Positions 20,568-30,516 of a stretch of 30,516 bases of DNA are shown here, piece by piece (positions within the stretch are counted from its first letter, which is position 1; each line of letters starts with the position of its first letter). Below the pieces are notes generated by a model. It was not told the DNA's origin. It saw only the letters and a program-made list of their open reading frames with translations, and ran no database searches. Both the position numbers and the translations under genes were made by a program. Origin of the DNA: Welwitschia mirabilis (Eukaryota > Gnetophyta > Gnetopsida > Welwitschiales); NCBI GenBank assembly GCA_051453625.1, contig JBOZIK010000001.1, positions 43,355,998-43,386,513 of the forward strand. Direction: 5' to 3'.

Positions 20568-23500
20568 AGATGAATGAATAAATATAGGCTAAAGAAAAAT
20601 TAATAGTAGTATGCTTTAAAATATGAACCACATTTATTCAAAATTATAAAACAAAATCTTTAGGTTGGTTATAGTAGCATATAATATCTAAAATAATGTG
20701 ATAATACAATACTAGTAAAACTTTTTATTCTACTACCTCTGATGGATAAACTAATGCCATTTATTCTTACTTGATGATTAGAAATGAATATTACCTAGAG
20801 AAACTTGAGAATGTAAAAAATTCATCATCATCATCTATAAAAACTGCATGTAAATCATAAAAAATAAGATTTAGAGTTCTTTCAACAAATTAATGGTACT
20901 AGTAGATTCAGCAAAATTCTTACCTTTTTGTTTCTTTAATCACTTCATGTCTTTATGATTAACTTTTGTAGTGTTTCACCAAGAACTTAAAGGTTGTAAA
21001 TCCTTTATACTAGATTACAGTAAAACACTACATGAATCAAATGAGATTAAGGGTAGGAAAAGATCTAATAAGGAATAGGTAAAATCTAGATCATCATAAG
21101 ATAAGCCTATTGTAAGTAGGTAATAGGCAAGCAATTATAGATACTTGTCACATGAAATTACAGATAAGGAATGTGTGTAGATAGAATAAAATCCTCCTTA
21201 TTAAATTCACATCAAAACCTTGGCTTCATAAACATTGATTCTCATAAATAAAAATGCAATGTGGAAAACTACTCTAGTTCATATTTCTATTACATAATAA
21301 AGGACTCAATGTTGTTGTCTTAATGTTTAGTTAGAGAAAGCATGTCTAAAATAAGGTTAAGATATTTAGGCATAATGTTGTTAATTCTATATTAAAAGAA
21401 GCCATACTAAAAGGAAGAACATGAAGTCAGTGTTAATTACTCTCGACTAGAAAAAATTCACAAAGGAAATGCAAGGATTTTGAAGTAGTTTACCTCTATT
21501 AAATTCTAATTTATCCAAAGTGAATAAGATACTAAAGAAGTAGGCTAGAAGTAGATATTTCTCTAGTCAATCTTTTTTTAGTTATCCTTCCATTGCTTGT
21601 GTGCTGCCTTCAATTGTTCACTTGTCCTATTTGGCTACCTTCCTGTTTTAACATTGCACTTCCCTTGAATTCTATTCCTACATTTAAGTGTTAGTCTCTC
21701 TTCCTCTCCTAGTCTCAAGTTGATGGTCTTAGTATTTCTATAATTTACTCAGCAATTGTTTAATATATAGTTAGAGAGCCTTCATGTCAAGTTAATAAGT
21801 GAGCATTAAAAGGTAGATTCTTCTCAGCTCTCAAATGGTTGCTAAGAGACATAATAATTCATAAAATTATGCTTCTTATTAAAGACTAGGCTTTTGTCTT
21901 CTAATTTTCTTTAAACAAGACAATAATATACAATTTTAGATTTCCATGGACATGGCCAGACATTGTTATATCTAATCAATAGGGAATAAATAGCCATCCA
22001 AGTTTAACTTTTTGAGGATATCTTCAAATAGAAATTCAATATGTTTTCTCAGAGGGTAGATTTCAATCTTCACTTTTAAAGAGTTTTTTTAATGATAATA
22101 TGCTTGGTTTTCATTTAAGAGGAGATACAAAGGTTTAAAGCTAGATTGCTAAATTCTTCCTATTTTTGTTAGTCCCTCTCAAACTTGTAGATAGATTACA
22201 GTATACATTACGACCCCATGTGAGACAAAATTTATGCTCTACCAAATGTACATGAGATAATACATGAATATTTTTCTAGGAAAACATATAATTTTTATTA
22301 ATGTTTTTTAAATTTACATAAGGAGGGTTGAAAAATAATTGGCTTGTTTAAACAGTAGCACCAAGTTAATATTTGATGTAAAATTTGTCAAATATAGAGA
22401 GGTGCTACAATGGCGAAGGTTGAATAAGTGTTTGTCAGGGAGTGAAGGTAGATATTTATGGAAGTGCTACATTAAGAATTTTGGAGAAAAAAGAACATGC
22501 ATCATTTTATATTATGGATGACTTCAATACCAATATGGTCATTAAAAGTTCTCCTTGTGTATTACCTTCATCCAAATTAACACCCACAATGTAGAGTCAG
22601 TGTTTGCAAAAGATATAAAATTATTAATACTTGTAATATATGCTAAGTTACAGTCTCTTATAATCATAATAGGTATAAAACTATAGATCCTTTGATTTAT
22701 AATTAAAGTTGTAAGCATTACATATATCTTCCTTAATGGTTAATGCCATAAAAGTTGAGAGAGATTATGCTATGATGGTAGCCAAAAGAAATGGAATGTT
22801 AGAATATCCATCGATGGCTAAATGCTCTCACCCTTAAAGCATAAAACATAAAGACTATAGATCTTATTATAATAAGATACAAAGGGTTTATCAAAGTCAT
22901 TAATCTCCCTATTGACTTCATAAAATTAGGTTTTGGATTTCTTTCTTTCCTTTTTTATTTTTGAATTGCCTTCAATCTTCCTGGATTAACATGAGATTGG
23001 CCCTTAGTAAAACCTTAAATTGGCTTATTTGTGTTAAATTTAATATTTGGCACATCAAGAAAAGGGAATTTCACTCACCCTTTACCAACTACATCTAGTT
23101 ATCCATCTTGTTTGAGGTCGAATCTGATCTAGGGCCTCTGAGATCACATAGATGTAGAGCCCTAATAATGCAATCTTTGGATGATAAAGTGAGAGGACTA
23201 TAGTGCAAAAACAAGAGTAGTAAATGGATGGATGTTTATCCACTAAGCAATGCAATTGTGATCAATACTAGAAATTAGTTGAAGGTTATTTCCAATGGCA
23301 AGTACAAAAGTGCATGGTAGAGGATTACTACAATTAAAGATGATAATAGGATGTTTGTCTACTACAATCCATCTTTGGAGACATTGGTATGGCCTATAAG
23401 TGTGCTCCTATAATTCAATTCTGAGATTAATGGTGATGGTGATAGATCTTAAGTTATCTAAACTATTTATTTGGGAAGTACATGAATGTTTATGCCAAAT

Positions 23501-26500
23501 AGAAGTTTCTTGCTAAGGAGCCTTATTTATAAGTAGCTGCCAAAAGCACAGCTTTGTAAAAATAATATTTGCTAGTATTTTTATTATGATAAGGCCTTGA
23601 AAGTCTTGTGAATTGCCTTGCATTAAAATTATAGTTTTATCTAATCTTATATCATATATTTTATTAGAGGTATCAGTATTTTCTAGCTTTAAATAAAAAT
23701 TATTCACAACTAGCTCTATATTAATGTAAGAACCTTATCGTTTTGCTGTTTATGGAGTATCAGAAATGCAATGCCCTTGTTTTTAAACACATTAGTTACA
23801 TAAAAAGGGGGTATTTCCTTGGTGCCATGAAAAACATGGACAAAGTTAAGAGAATTTGAATTACTAAGTGATAATAAAGTAAAACTTGGAAAGAGGTTTT
23901 ATTAACAATTATCAAACATAATTGTTTATTTAATTTTCATGTTAAAATTGAGAGGCCCGCATCAAATACTTTATAGAATTTATGTTTTTAAATAATAGCT
24001 TAGACCTACTAGAAGGAATAAATCTTTAGAGTGTTGAAACCCAAGCATAAGAGACATCCTATCAATCCCAGAAATCATCTTATGATTAAATGTTTCTTGG
24101 CCATACCGGCTCAAGCCATTTAAAGAATTTTGTCAACCATCCTAAGAATTTTATTATTAGAAATGGCATTTTTCTTATTAACATGGTTGACAACATTATA
24201 AAACTACTATGATCAATTATTGTGTATTTCTTTTGACCCCAAATCCATAATATGTGCTAAGATATTAGGTGACATTACAGTGTAGTCAATTAAAGTAATT
24301 ATTTGAATCCTTGAAAGCCTTGGAGGCCTGTGAATTATCTCATTTAAAAATAATAGTTTCTACACACTTTTAATATTATTATATATTTTTCTATAAAGGC
24401 CTAAACCTAAACTAGGTAGTCATATAGAATACTAGGGTAATAGACGAAAAAAGTTTCTTCCTAATATTTTAAGGTCAAGTATTCAAAGATTTCCACTTAT
24501 TTTTAAAAGCATGAAAATCTTTCATATCTACTTCAAATTTGGAATTATAGAAAAACCATAAGAATGGAAGATCTGTATTATGTACTACAATATAATTATA
24601 CCTTTACCAACTACACCTAATGTTTGCACTTTAATTTTGAGTACATTCTTCTTTTTGTTACTTTGCCTTAGCCAAAAGTCCATTTTCATTTTGTTTGTAC
24701 TAGGTAAATTGATTATTTCCTTCTATTATCTACAATATTCACCCTTGATAGTAAAAACACTAGGTGATATCTCACTTATGATTACATTGTTCATAGTAGA
24801 AGGAGCTGCAGATACTAGCAATATGTTTCTTCTTAACAAGGTAGTTCCTTGCTTTTCATTCTTGTTTAAGAATCTAGCATAATGCCAAATAAGATCCAAC
24901 ATCTTCTAAAGATAGAGTATAAGTTCTAGAATTTACTAGGATTTTTATATCCTTCATAGTAATTAAGGAATCTAATATCTCTAATTCACTAAGATTACTG
25001 TCAACATGAAATTAGGTGTACTGTCTAGCACATTCAATGCCTCCATGGTAAGATGTTTAGGGGGATAATATTTTTATCTTCATAATAAAAGGGAATAACA
25101 AGGTAAATGCCTTTACATGGAATGAAAATAACAAAGGATGATTATGAACTTACATAATAAATTTAGCCCAGATATACCCATCTCTATGCTCTAGCATGCT
25201 ACTTAGTATCTTCAAACCCAGACTTATCAGTTTGGTAGATAGATTGAGGTAAGCATCATCCCTTTCATATAATATTTACATTGTATCTATACTGTTAGAT
25301 TAGTTCATGCATTAGAATAAATGAAATGGAATGTCTATGTAAGTTTCTACATATCTTTACGAGCATTTATCCTTATGTATGAAGATCCTAAACAATATCT
25401 AGGAAGGACTTTTCTCCTTTAAGAATCTCTGTCTCCATTAACTAGCTTGTTCCTTGCATCTACTCCTCCTCTAGTAGTTTCTTATAATTGTTATTTGTAA
25501 TCTAAAAAACATCTAGAAGCAAAATTAAGATCTCTTAAATTGAAAAAATGAAAATGTAAATGGATCTGGGGATTGTTGTAAAGTCGTGATAAAATATGAT
25601 AAATTTGATAATTTTAATTTTATTATTTATTGGGTGGGCATTATTCTTATTTTTTCTGCTTCTACTTCTATTATTCAATATTTTTTAGGAGCATCATGTA
25701 TTGTATAGTCTACTTAAGTAAGGTGTATATACTATAATTTGTAAAATAAAATGAATAGAAATCAGATAAGAAATACATCATTGAAGAACAGGACGTACTT
25801 ATTAAGAGTTCTACATGAAACTATGCCACTAATTCATATTTCCATAAGTAAAAAATAATGAAAAGTGAATAATAGAGTTTCAGAATGAAAGATTTCCAGC
25901 ATTGGGTACTATGACCCCTTGTTCCTGAAGGCTTATTTGGATTCATTACAAGTCCTTAGAGGTTGACTTATTTAACCCATTTCTTCTCTTCCTTCTTGCA
26001 GAATATTTCTTCTGGTTTTCTTCCTTTGCATGAATGCCCTTAGATGGATCCTGCCTTTTCCTTTTACATAAAGTAATTATTATGTTAACTAATTCTCTTC
26101 CTCCTCCCTCTTCTAGATTTTGATGATATCCAAGAAAAAATGACTCATGTGTCAAATCTATAATAAGGCATGCATTCTTATTGTAAAAACATATTTCTTT
26201 CTATAAGAGAATCTATGCATTTTTTAAAAAAGAAATGGCTAACTTTTAACTTTCTTAAAAGAGTCATCCTAGAAAGAGATATCCCATATGCTTTAAATTT
26301 TCACTTTATTTTAGAGTTGATGCCACTGAATCAAAAACACATAGCTCTGATGTAAAAGAAAAATGAAAACCCAAAAAAGAATTGTTCTCTTATTTAAAAA
26401 ACAAATCAAGAGATAACTCTTCATCATTTAACTCAGTGATTATTAATGTAAAAATATTAATTTTGTTAGAAGAGTAGTTTGAATCTTGTTGGTTTTCTTT

Positions 26501-27754
26501 CATAGAAGAGAAGAATGTGCTAAAATGTTCCCTCTACACAAGAAATTCATCTACAAAGAGATCTAAATAATTACTTTAAGCTACTTTTAAAAGCTTCTAA
26601 GATGGTTTAACTGCATTAATTAATTCTTGAGTAAAGGATGTGCTTACAGAGATAGATGATGGGTAATGCTAATTTCGTCTTAGGGTTCTTATACATCAGA
26701 GGTAAGTCTTTAGGCTGATTACCATCCTCAATTCCAACCTTCTTTGGATTTAAAGGGGACTATTAACTTGGATGATTGCTGGATTTTTTTAAGTTACAGT
26801 TTCTTCTGGTCTCTAAGTTAAGGTATCATGTTTCACTTCCTATCAATCAGAAGATGAGACTGGAGTACCTTTTTTTTAGAAACCTTTTACTATTGCTCAG
26901 AATTAATGTCTTGTAATATAGGTGTATTTATATCATTTATGGTAACTTTAAGAAGTGATTTATCATTTCAATCCTTAACAACATGTATGACTTTATCCTT
27001 TGGTAGATTATTAGGTTTTAAAATTCTCATCCAAAAGCCACACATTAGTCTTGTTGCATTGGAATCCTTTGCAATTAGGATGGTCAGTGTTTACATTAGG
27101 CCAAAACTAGTTATTACACTTAATGAAGGGTCTTCTAATACTAATATTGTAAATAAGGCCATGAAATGAATTGTTGTGAAACTCCAAAACATGAAAATTA
27201 CATAAGAGCTATTTAATAAAGTTATTTTTATAAGAATTAAATTGGTGAATCTTTATAATTATGAAGAAAGGTAAATCCATGCCATGACAGAGCCACATGA
27301 GAATATGATCTTTTCACCAGCAAGGATTACAATTCTCTCTAATGGATAACTGGTCAATGGCATACAAAAATTGGAAACTGCTAATCATGATTTATCTACT
27401 CAATTTCATTTTGCATCAAGAATGCAAATTGTATGGTTAGACATTCATTGATATTAAATCCTTAAGTAACCATTATCTTGAGATCCATAAGAAAAAGTGC
27501 TAATCATGGTTTATCTACTCAATTTCATTTTGTACCAAGAATGCAAGTTGTATTATCAAATATTCACTAATCTTAAATCCTTAAGAAATCATTATCATAA
27601 GGTCCATAGGAAGGAAGTTAAATGGCCTTTCAAAGGATATTCATGTAAACATTACACTAGTTCATTTACTAATAAGAAAGGTATTAAAAGGCAGATATAC
27701 CATTTACTCTTTTTGTAATCATCCTTAACTAGTCAAATAAGCCTTTTCACATGC
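20568..27754. other. Unclassified 7-kb interior of the composite element
   Basis: Long AT-rich region. Several open frames of 60-100 codons occur (for example 22339-22521 and 24580-24882 on plus, 23513-23707 and 25946-26155 on minus), but none shows a domain or family pattern. No transposase, RT or gag was recognised. Because the PHD-type pseudogene at 27755-28740 points leftward, this region could hold its introns and later exons, but no convincing C-terminal PHD finger was found. The 119-bp tandem duplication at 27379-27616 lies at its right end. Confidence 0.3.
27379..27616. repeat. 119-bp tandem duplication
   Basis: TGCTAATCATGATTTATCTA at 27379 recurs as TGCTAATCATGGTTTATCTA at 27498, and the two units stay aligned to GATCCATAAGAA / GGTCCATAGGAA at their ends. 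The period is 119 bases. The copies differ at a modest number of positions, mostly transitions. It lies just downstream of the readable part of the PHD-type pseudogene. Confidence 0.75.
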
Positions 27755-28740
27755 CAAATTTAATAGAAAAATATAGAGTACTTATCATAAATGTCCTTGA
27801 TAATAGACTTTCATGCTTCCAATTGCTCCTTTGTCCAAAATCCTAAAGTGGATGGGTACATACAAAATAGATAAGATGTTCTTCTTCAATAAAATGGATA
27901 GAGGAAGAGTATCAAGCCATATTTAGATTTGAGAGAATACTCCTTAGTAATATCAAAGATTCCAATAGCTTTACTAATAAGAAGGTATCCATGATTGGTT
28001 CTCTATAAGTAATACAAGACAACATGAGGTTGTAGAACATTTCCATAAGATCTAATTCTCGTCAATGGCATCAACTCAATTCTATAAAATCATCATTAAT
28101 CTCATTTAGCTTCTATTCTATATATTCTAAAAAATGAATTACTAGAATTCATAAGATATTACTTATGAGAGATTCTAAAGGAGCCCATTTAGTAAGGGTT
28201 GAAGATAGTATTATGGTTATTTTCATCATTCATCTAAATCCACAGATTATAACCCTGATCCTGTTATATTGTGTTATGATGTAAAGACATTTTATAGTTC
28301 TGATCCTATTATGTTTGGCAAATCTGGATGGCACAAAAGAATGAAACCTTTATTTGTAAACTAGATGATGACTCTCTCTTTTATAATAAACATGTAGATT
28401 ATGAAAACATCAAACATTTCAGGAGTAGAATGATTGAGTTTATTTACCTCTACATCTATAGTAATCACAATGAGGATTTAGTGGTTGTAGAATGTTTTCC
28501 TTAATAATGAAGAGGTTAACAATATTTAAAGAATTAATCTAGAGTGTAGATACCAGAAGCACATTCCTTTAATATTGTAATGATCACACTCTTTATAAAC
28601 CTTAAGAAAGTCATGAATATTATCACGAAAGGCTCTGTGATGATTTACAGGGTAGCCATATTCATTGAAGGTGTGGAACTAGAAGGCTGTATCCACTCTT
28701 ATGCGCTTCTTGTAGGCTTCTATAAATACAATGATTTGTC
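27755..28740 (-). pseudogene. Pseudogene fragment of an MMD1/MS1-type plant PHD-finger protein
   Basis: The minus strand holds a decayed host-type gene. From 28726 downward it reads FIEAYKKRIRVDTAF, stop, FHTFNEYGYPVNHHRAFRDN, then IHDFLKVYKECDHYNIKGM (to about 28560), matching the N-terminus of plant PHD-finger proteins related to MMD1/DUET, MS1 and At2g01810 (family pattern: EACKKRKR...FHTF...GYP...FRDNIR.FLQE...YNV.GMP.W). Next comes NPHCDYYRCRG (28443-28475), for NPCCDHCRCVGW, and after an insert of about 70 bases SHHLVYK, stop, RFHSFVP (28331-28376), for SHHLVSKRKYHLIIP. Weaker matches are HGY...IGIFDITKEYS (27932-28014) and GHL..VLYIFLLNL (27755-27800). Family members are much longer and end in a PHD zinc finger, not found here. 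These proteins act in meiocytes or tapetum as chromatin-linked regulators. Stops and the insert show this copy is not functional. Its position near the right terminus suggests capture by the CACTA-like element. Confidence 0.65.
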
Positions 28741-29194
28741 TTTATTTGTGCCTAAATATACCTTTCATTAGATCTCTTCCTTACTCATCCATACAAAGGA
28801 AGCATCAAAGGTTAAACATTGATATCCTACATTACTATATTCTCCTAATTTCATTAAATTAAACTAAAACAACATAGTATCAGAGATGGAAGAAAACACT
28901 ATGCTACCTACAAAGATTTTATAACAACATTTTTCAAAAGAAAAAGGCCTAATAAGCTAGACTTCAGTAGGAACCTTAGGCATGCATCCATTGGATCTGC
29001 ACTGATTAACATCATGGACATGTAAAATGATAGCTTTAAAAGCCTCATTTTTCCATTACCTTTTCCCCCAAATGAACTTACAAAAAAACCATGTTATTAT
29101 GCAATTTTGTTTAGTACCTTCATTTAGTTTATTTCTTTAATAAATTTTATATGCTCCTAAAAAGACTAAATCATTTTTTTCCTTAAAAAACTCA
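28741..29194. other. Sequence between pseudogene start and right terminal array
   Basis: Nothing coding was recognised. If the gene fragment was captured with its 5' flank, this is where promoter and leader would lie. TAGTATCAGAG at 28875-28885 resembles an initiator-Met PBS but has no LTR beside it. Confidence 0.25.
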
Positions 29195-29403
29195 AATTAT
29201 TTAAGGTGTTTATTTGAATAAAATCCTTAAAATCTTTATTATAATTTACACCTAATAAGGCGTTCTTTTTATAAACACCTTAACAAAAATTTGAAAAAGG
29301 ACTTTTAAGGCCTTTGTTTAAAAAATGCCTTAAAAACATTTTATTAGATCATTTAAGGCATTTATTTTAATAAACATCTTAAAAGATTATATTTCTAGTA
29401 GTT
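29195..29403. repeat. Right CACTA-like subterminal array and terminus
   Basis: Contains units such as AAGGTGTTTATTTGAATAAA, AAGGCGTTC...AAACACCTTAA, AAGGCCTTTG...AAATGCCTTAAAA and AAGGCATTTATTTTAATAAA, the same palindromic type as at 1380-1800. One unit still has the ancestral CG (AAGGCGTT, 29259). The array ends in TATATTTCTAGTAGT; read from outside on the minus strand this is ACTACTAGAAATATA, the partner of ACTATAAGAAATATA at 1361. Retroelement leader sequence starts at 29404. Confidence 0.6.
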
Positions 29404-30128
29404 CCAAGGAAGGCTGTAAGGAGCTAGAGGATTTTTACTATCTAGATAAGTACCTCAAATTTTAGTTTAGGTTCTTTATTTGAAATAGTATTATATTTCT
29501 ATTATAGTTTAGTATGTTTATTATGGCAATTTTAATTTCCCATAGTTTAAAAATTCACTATCATCGTTTCTATCATCCCCATGACACTGGAAATGATAGT
29601 CTACATTTTTGAATTTATTTTTCATAAATTTTTATTCTATTAGTAATAGTAATAAAAGTATTGTTGTCTTATTTTTTATTCTCATGACAAGCTGGATAAT
29701 AGTATATTTAATTAGTTATAGTAAGTTTTCTCTAATTTCAGTTTTCTACTATTGTGCTCATCATTCCTCCTATTCTCTTAATGACTAGATGGATGACTAT
29801 TAGTTATTTTTTATTTTTGTTTTTACTTACTATCTAAAGTACATAGAAACATAGTGAATTCTAGTAGAAAGACAAAATATTAGAGGGAGCAAAACTTGAT
29901 TGAAAAATATATAAAAAAGAGATTATTTAACTTTGAATAAAATCCAGGGATGCACATTCCAGGTATGCACATTTCAATAATTGAAGAAGAGGATTTTCTA
30001 ATTTTATTATTTTAGAGTCAAATTTTATAAAAGAAAGTTGTAAAAATAATAGCAGAAATGAAAGTCATGTCATTTTTATTTCTATGTCAAAATCCTTACA
30101 ACAATAAAAATAAGTTGCTTCATCTAAT
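29404..30128 (+). other. Right part of PBS and leader of outer Athila-like element
   Basis: Begins CCAAGGAAGGCT. CCAAGG completes the tRNA-Asp PBS begun at 1346 (expected CCGGGG). CCAAGGAAGGCT also parallels CCAGGAAAGGCT at the same place in element B-C. The remaining leader is non-coding up to the gag ATG and carries palindromic-module remnants near 29561-29600 and 29757-29800. A small direct repeat ATGCACATTCCAGGTATGCACATTTC (core ATGCACATT, 29951 and 29965) is also present. Confidence 0.55.
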
Positions 30129-30516
30129 ATGCCAATCATGATAGGAGCTTAGAATTAGAATGCAAATGTTACACATAGAGATTTAATTACTAATAGAAAA
30201 GGTAAAATCCAAGATCCTTTCGATTTACCTATTGGTGATGATATAGAATTAAGAAACTTGAGTTCCTATCTAACATTTTTGGGGAAATCTGAGGAAGACC
30301 CTTTCCAACATCTAGTCGACATTAAACAACTTATACTTACCTCAAGAAATGGGAAGAAATGCCTTAGTGGTCATACCTACATAATTATCTTTTTAGTCAC
30401 ACTTAGAGAAAAGGAAAAACTTTAGCTTAAAACCATTCCATACAAGAGTCTTAAATTATAGAGTCAAGTGTAAGAAGTTTTTATTAAAAGATTTCTAAGT
30501 GAAAGTATCATAAGAA
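30129..30516 (+). pseudogene. Gag of outer Athila-like element (broken, runs off window)
   Basis: One frame from ATG 30129 to the window end reads as gag, with five in-frame stops (four TAG, one TAA). It contains NANVTHRDLITNRKGKIQDP then FDLPIGDD (30150-30245), SEEDPFQHLVDIKQLILT (about 30288-30342), YIIIFLVTLREKEKL and VFIKRFLSES near the end. Each block pairs with a block of the minus-strand gag of element B-C (KKREIQTPFDLP, DPLQHIANIEPLVL, YMVIFSITLRDKAKH, SFIKRFMNE), so both belong to one Athila-like lineage. It is the Retrotrans_gag (capsid) region, which packages element RNA. The stops in the W-containing parts fit TGG-to-TAG changes. Confidence 0.75.

Larger units (their letters stand above)
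1357..29403. mobile_element. Giant CACTA-like composite element inserted in a retroelement PBS
   Basis: The 28 kb between the two PBS halves behaves as one insertion. The left end reads ACTATAAGAAATATAG (1361-1376) and the right end, on the minus strand, ACTACTAGAAATATAA (29387-29402). These resemble the CACTA-superfamily terminus CACTACAAGAAA or CACTACTAGAAA with the first base changed at both ends. Both ends continue into arrays of short AAGGCRTTT/AAATGCCTT palindromes, which is typical of CACTA subterminal repeats. A three-base TTG occurs twice at the left border (1354-1359), but an exact matching 3-bp target duplication is not preserved on the right, so borders are good to a few bases. 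No TNP2-type transposase was recognised inside; the interior is mostly nested retroelements plus a gene fragment. The alternative is two separate CACTA-like remnants. Confidence 0.5.

Noticed and set aside
24580-24882. 100-codon plus-strand frame with hydrophobic stretches
   Set aside because: AT-rich sequence often yields Phe/Leu/Ile-rich open frames; no family pattern, homologous copy or gene signals were seen on either strand.
28718-28729. TATA box (CTATAAATA) suggesting an LTR or gene promoter
   Set aside because: It overlaps codons of the pseudogene's N-terminal FIEAYKK stretch on the minus strand and has no LTR around it.
28875-28889. TAGTATCAGAGATGG resembles an initiator-Met PBS of a copia element
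   Set aside because: No LTR ends next to it: the sequence just left is the upstream flank of the PHD-type pseudogene, and no copia gag or pol follows.

Overview
The window looks like gene-poor, transposon-filled nuclear DNA of a seed plant. It is very AT-rich and CpG-poor, has no long intact ORF, and contains decayed plant Ty3/gypsy retroelements of the Athila/Tat type, a CACTA-like DNA transposon, and a broken copy of a plant PHD-finger gene. No intact gene, RNA gene or CRISPR array was found. The species cannot be named; a large, heavily methylated genome (gymnosperm-like or similar) would fit. Six N gaps break the sequence: 5341-5440, 5733-5766, 8080-8307, 10053-10152, 16610-16778 and 17508-17517.

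Layout. (1) The outermost layer is a plus-strand Athila-like element: 5' LTR 79-1342, left part of its tRNA-Asp-type primer binding site (PBS) 1346-1356, then the rest of the PBS at 29404-29409, leader to 30128, and gag from 30129 to beyond the window end. (2) The PBS is split by about 28 kb (about 1357-29403). Both ends of this insert carry CACTA-like termini and arrays of short AAGGCRTTT palindromes (1360-1800 and 29195-29403), so it reads as one giant CACTA-type element loaded with nested insertions. (3) Inside it, on the minus strand, lies an Athila-like retroelement complex: 5' LTR 13869-14955, decayed tRNA-Asp PBS, leader, gag, protease, start of reverse transcriptase (to the gap at 10153), an env-position ORF at about 6960-8330, a polypurine tract and an LTR (<5441-6429). 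A third, more diverged LTR with its own 3' internal region (2765-5340) follows in the same orientation. (4) A tandem pair of unclassified repeats of about 0.9 kb lies at 15731-17655. (5) A second, apparently solo LTR of the outer element's family lies at 19141-20567. (6) Close to the right terminus, on the minus strand, is a pseudogene fragment (27755-28740) resembling plant PHD-finger proteins of the MMD1/MS1/At2g01810 group, possibly captured by the CACTA element.

Two themes link the parts. First, C-to-T and G-to-A decay: PBS sites differ from the tRNA-Asp complement almost only by transitions, and reading frames are broken largely by TAG and TAA. Second, a short palindromic module built on TCATCCGGATGA / TCGTCCGGACGA, often followed by GGTGGACGATG, recurs in both LTR families and in their untranslated internal regions, and is not explained by known coding or LTR functions.

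All family assignments come from reading translations and motifs by eye; no database search was run.
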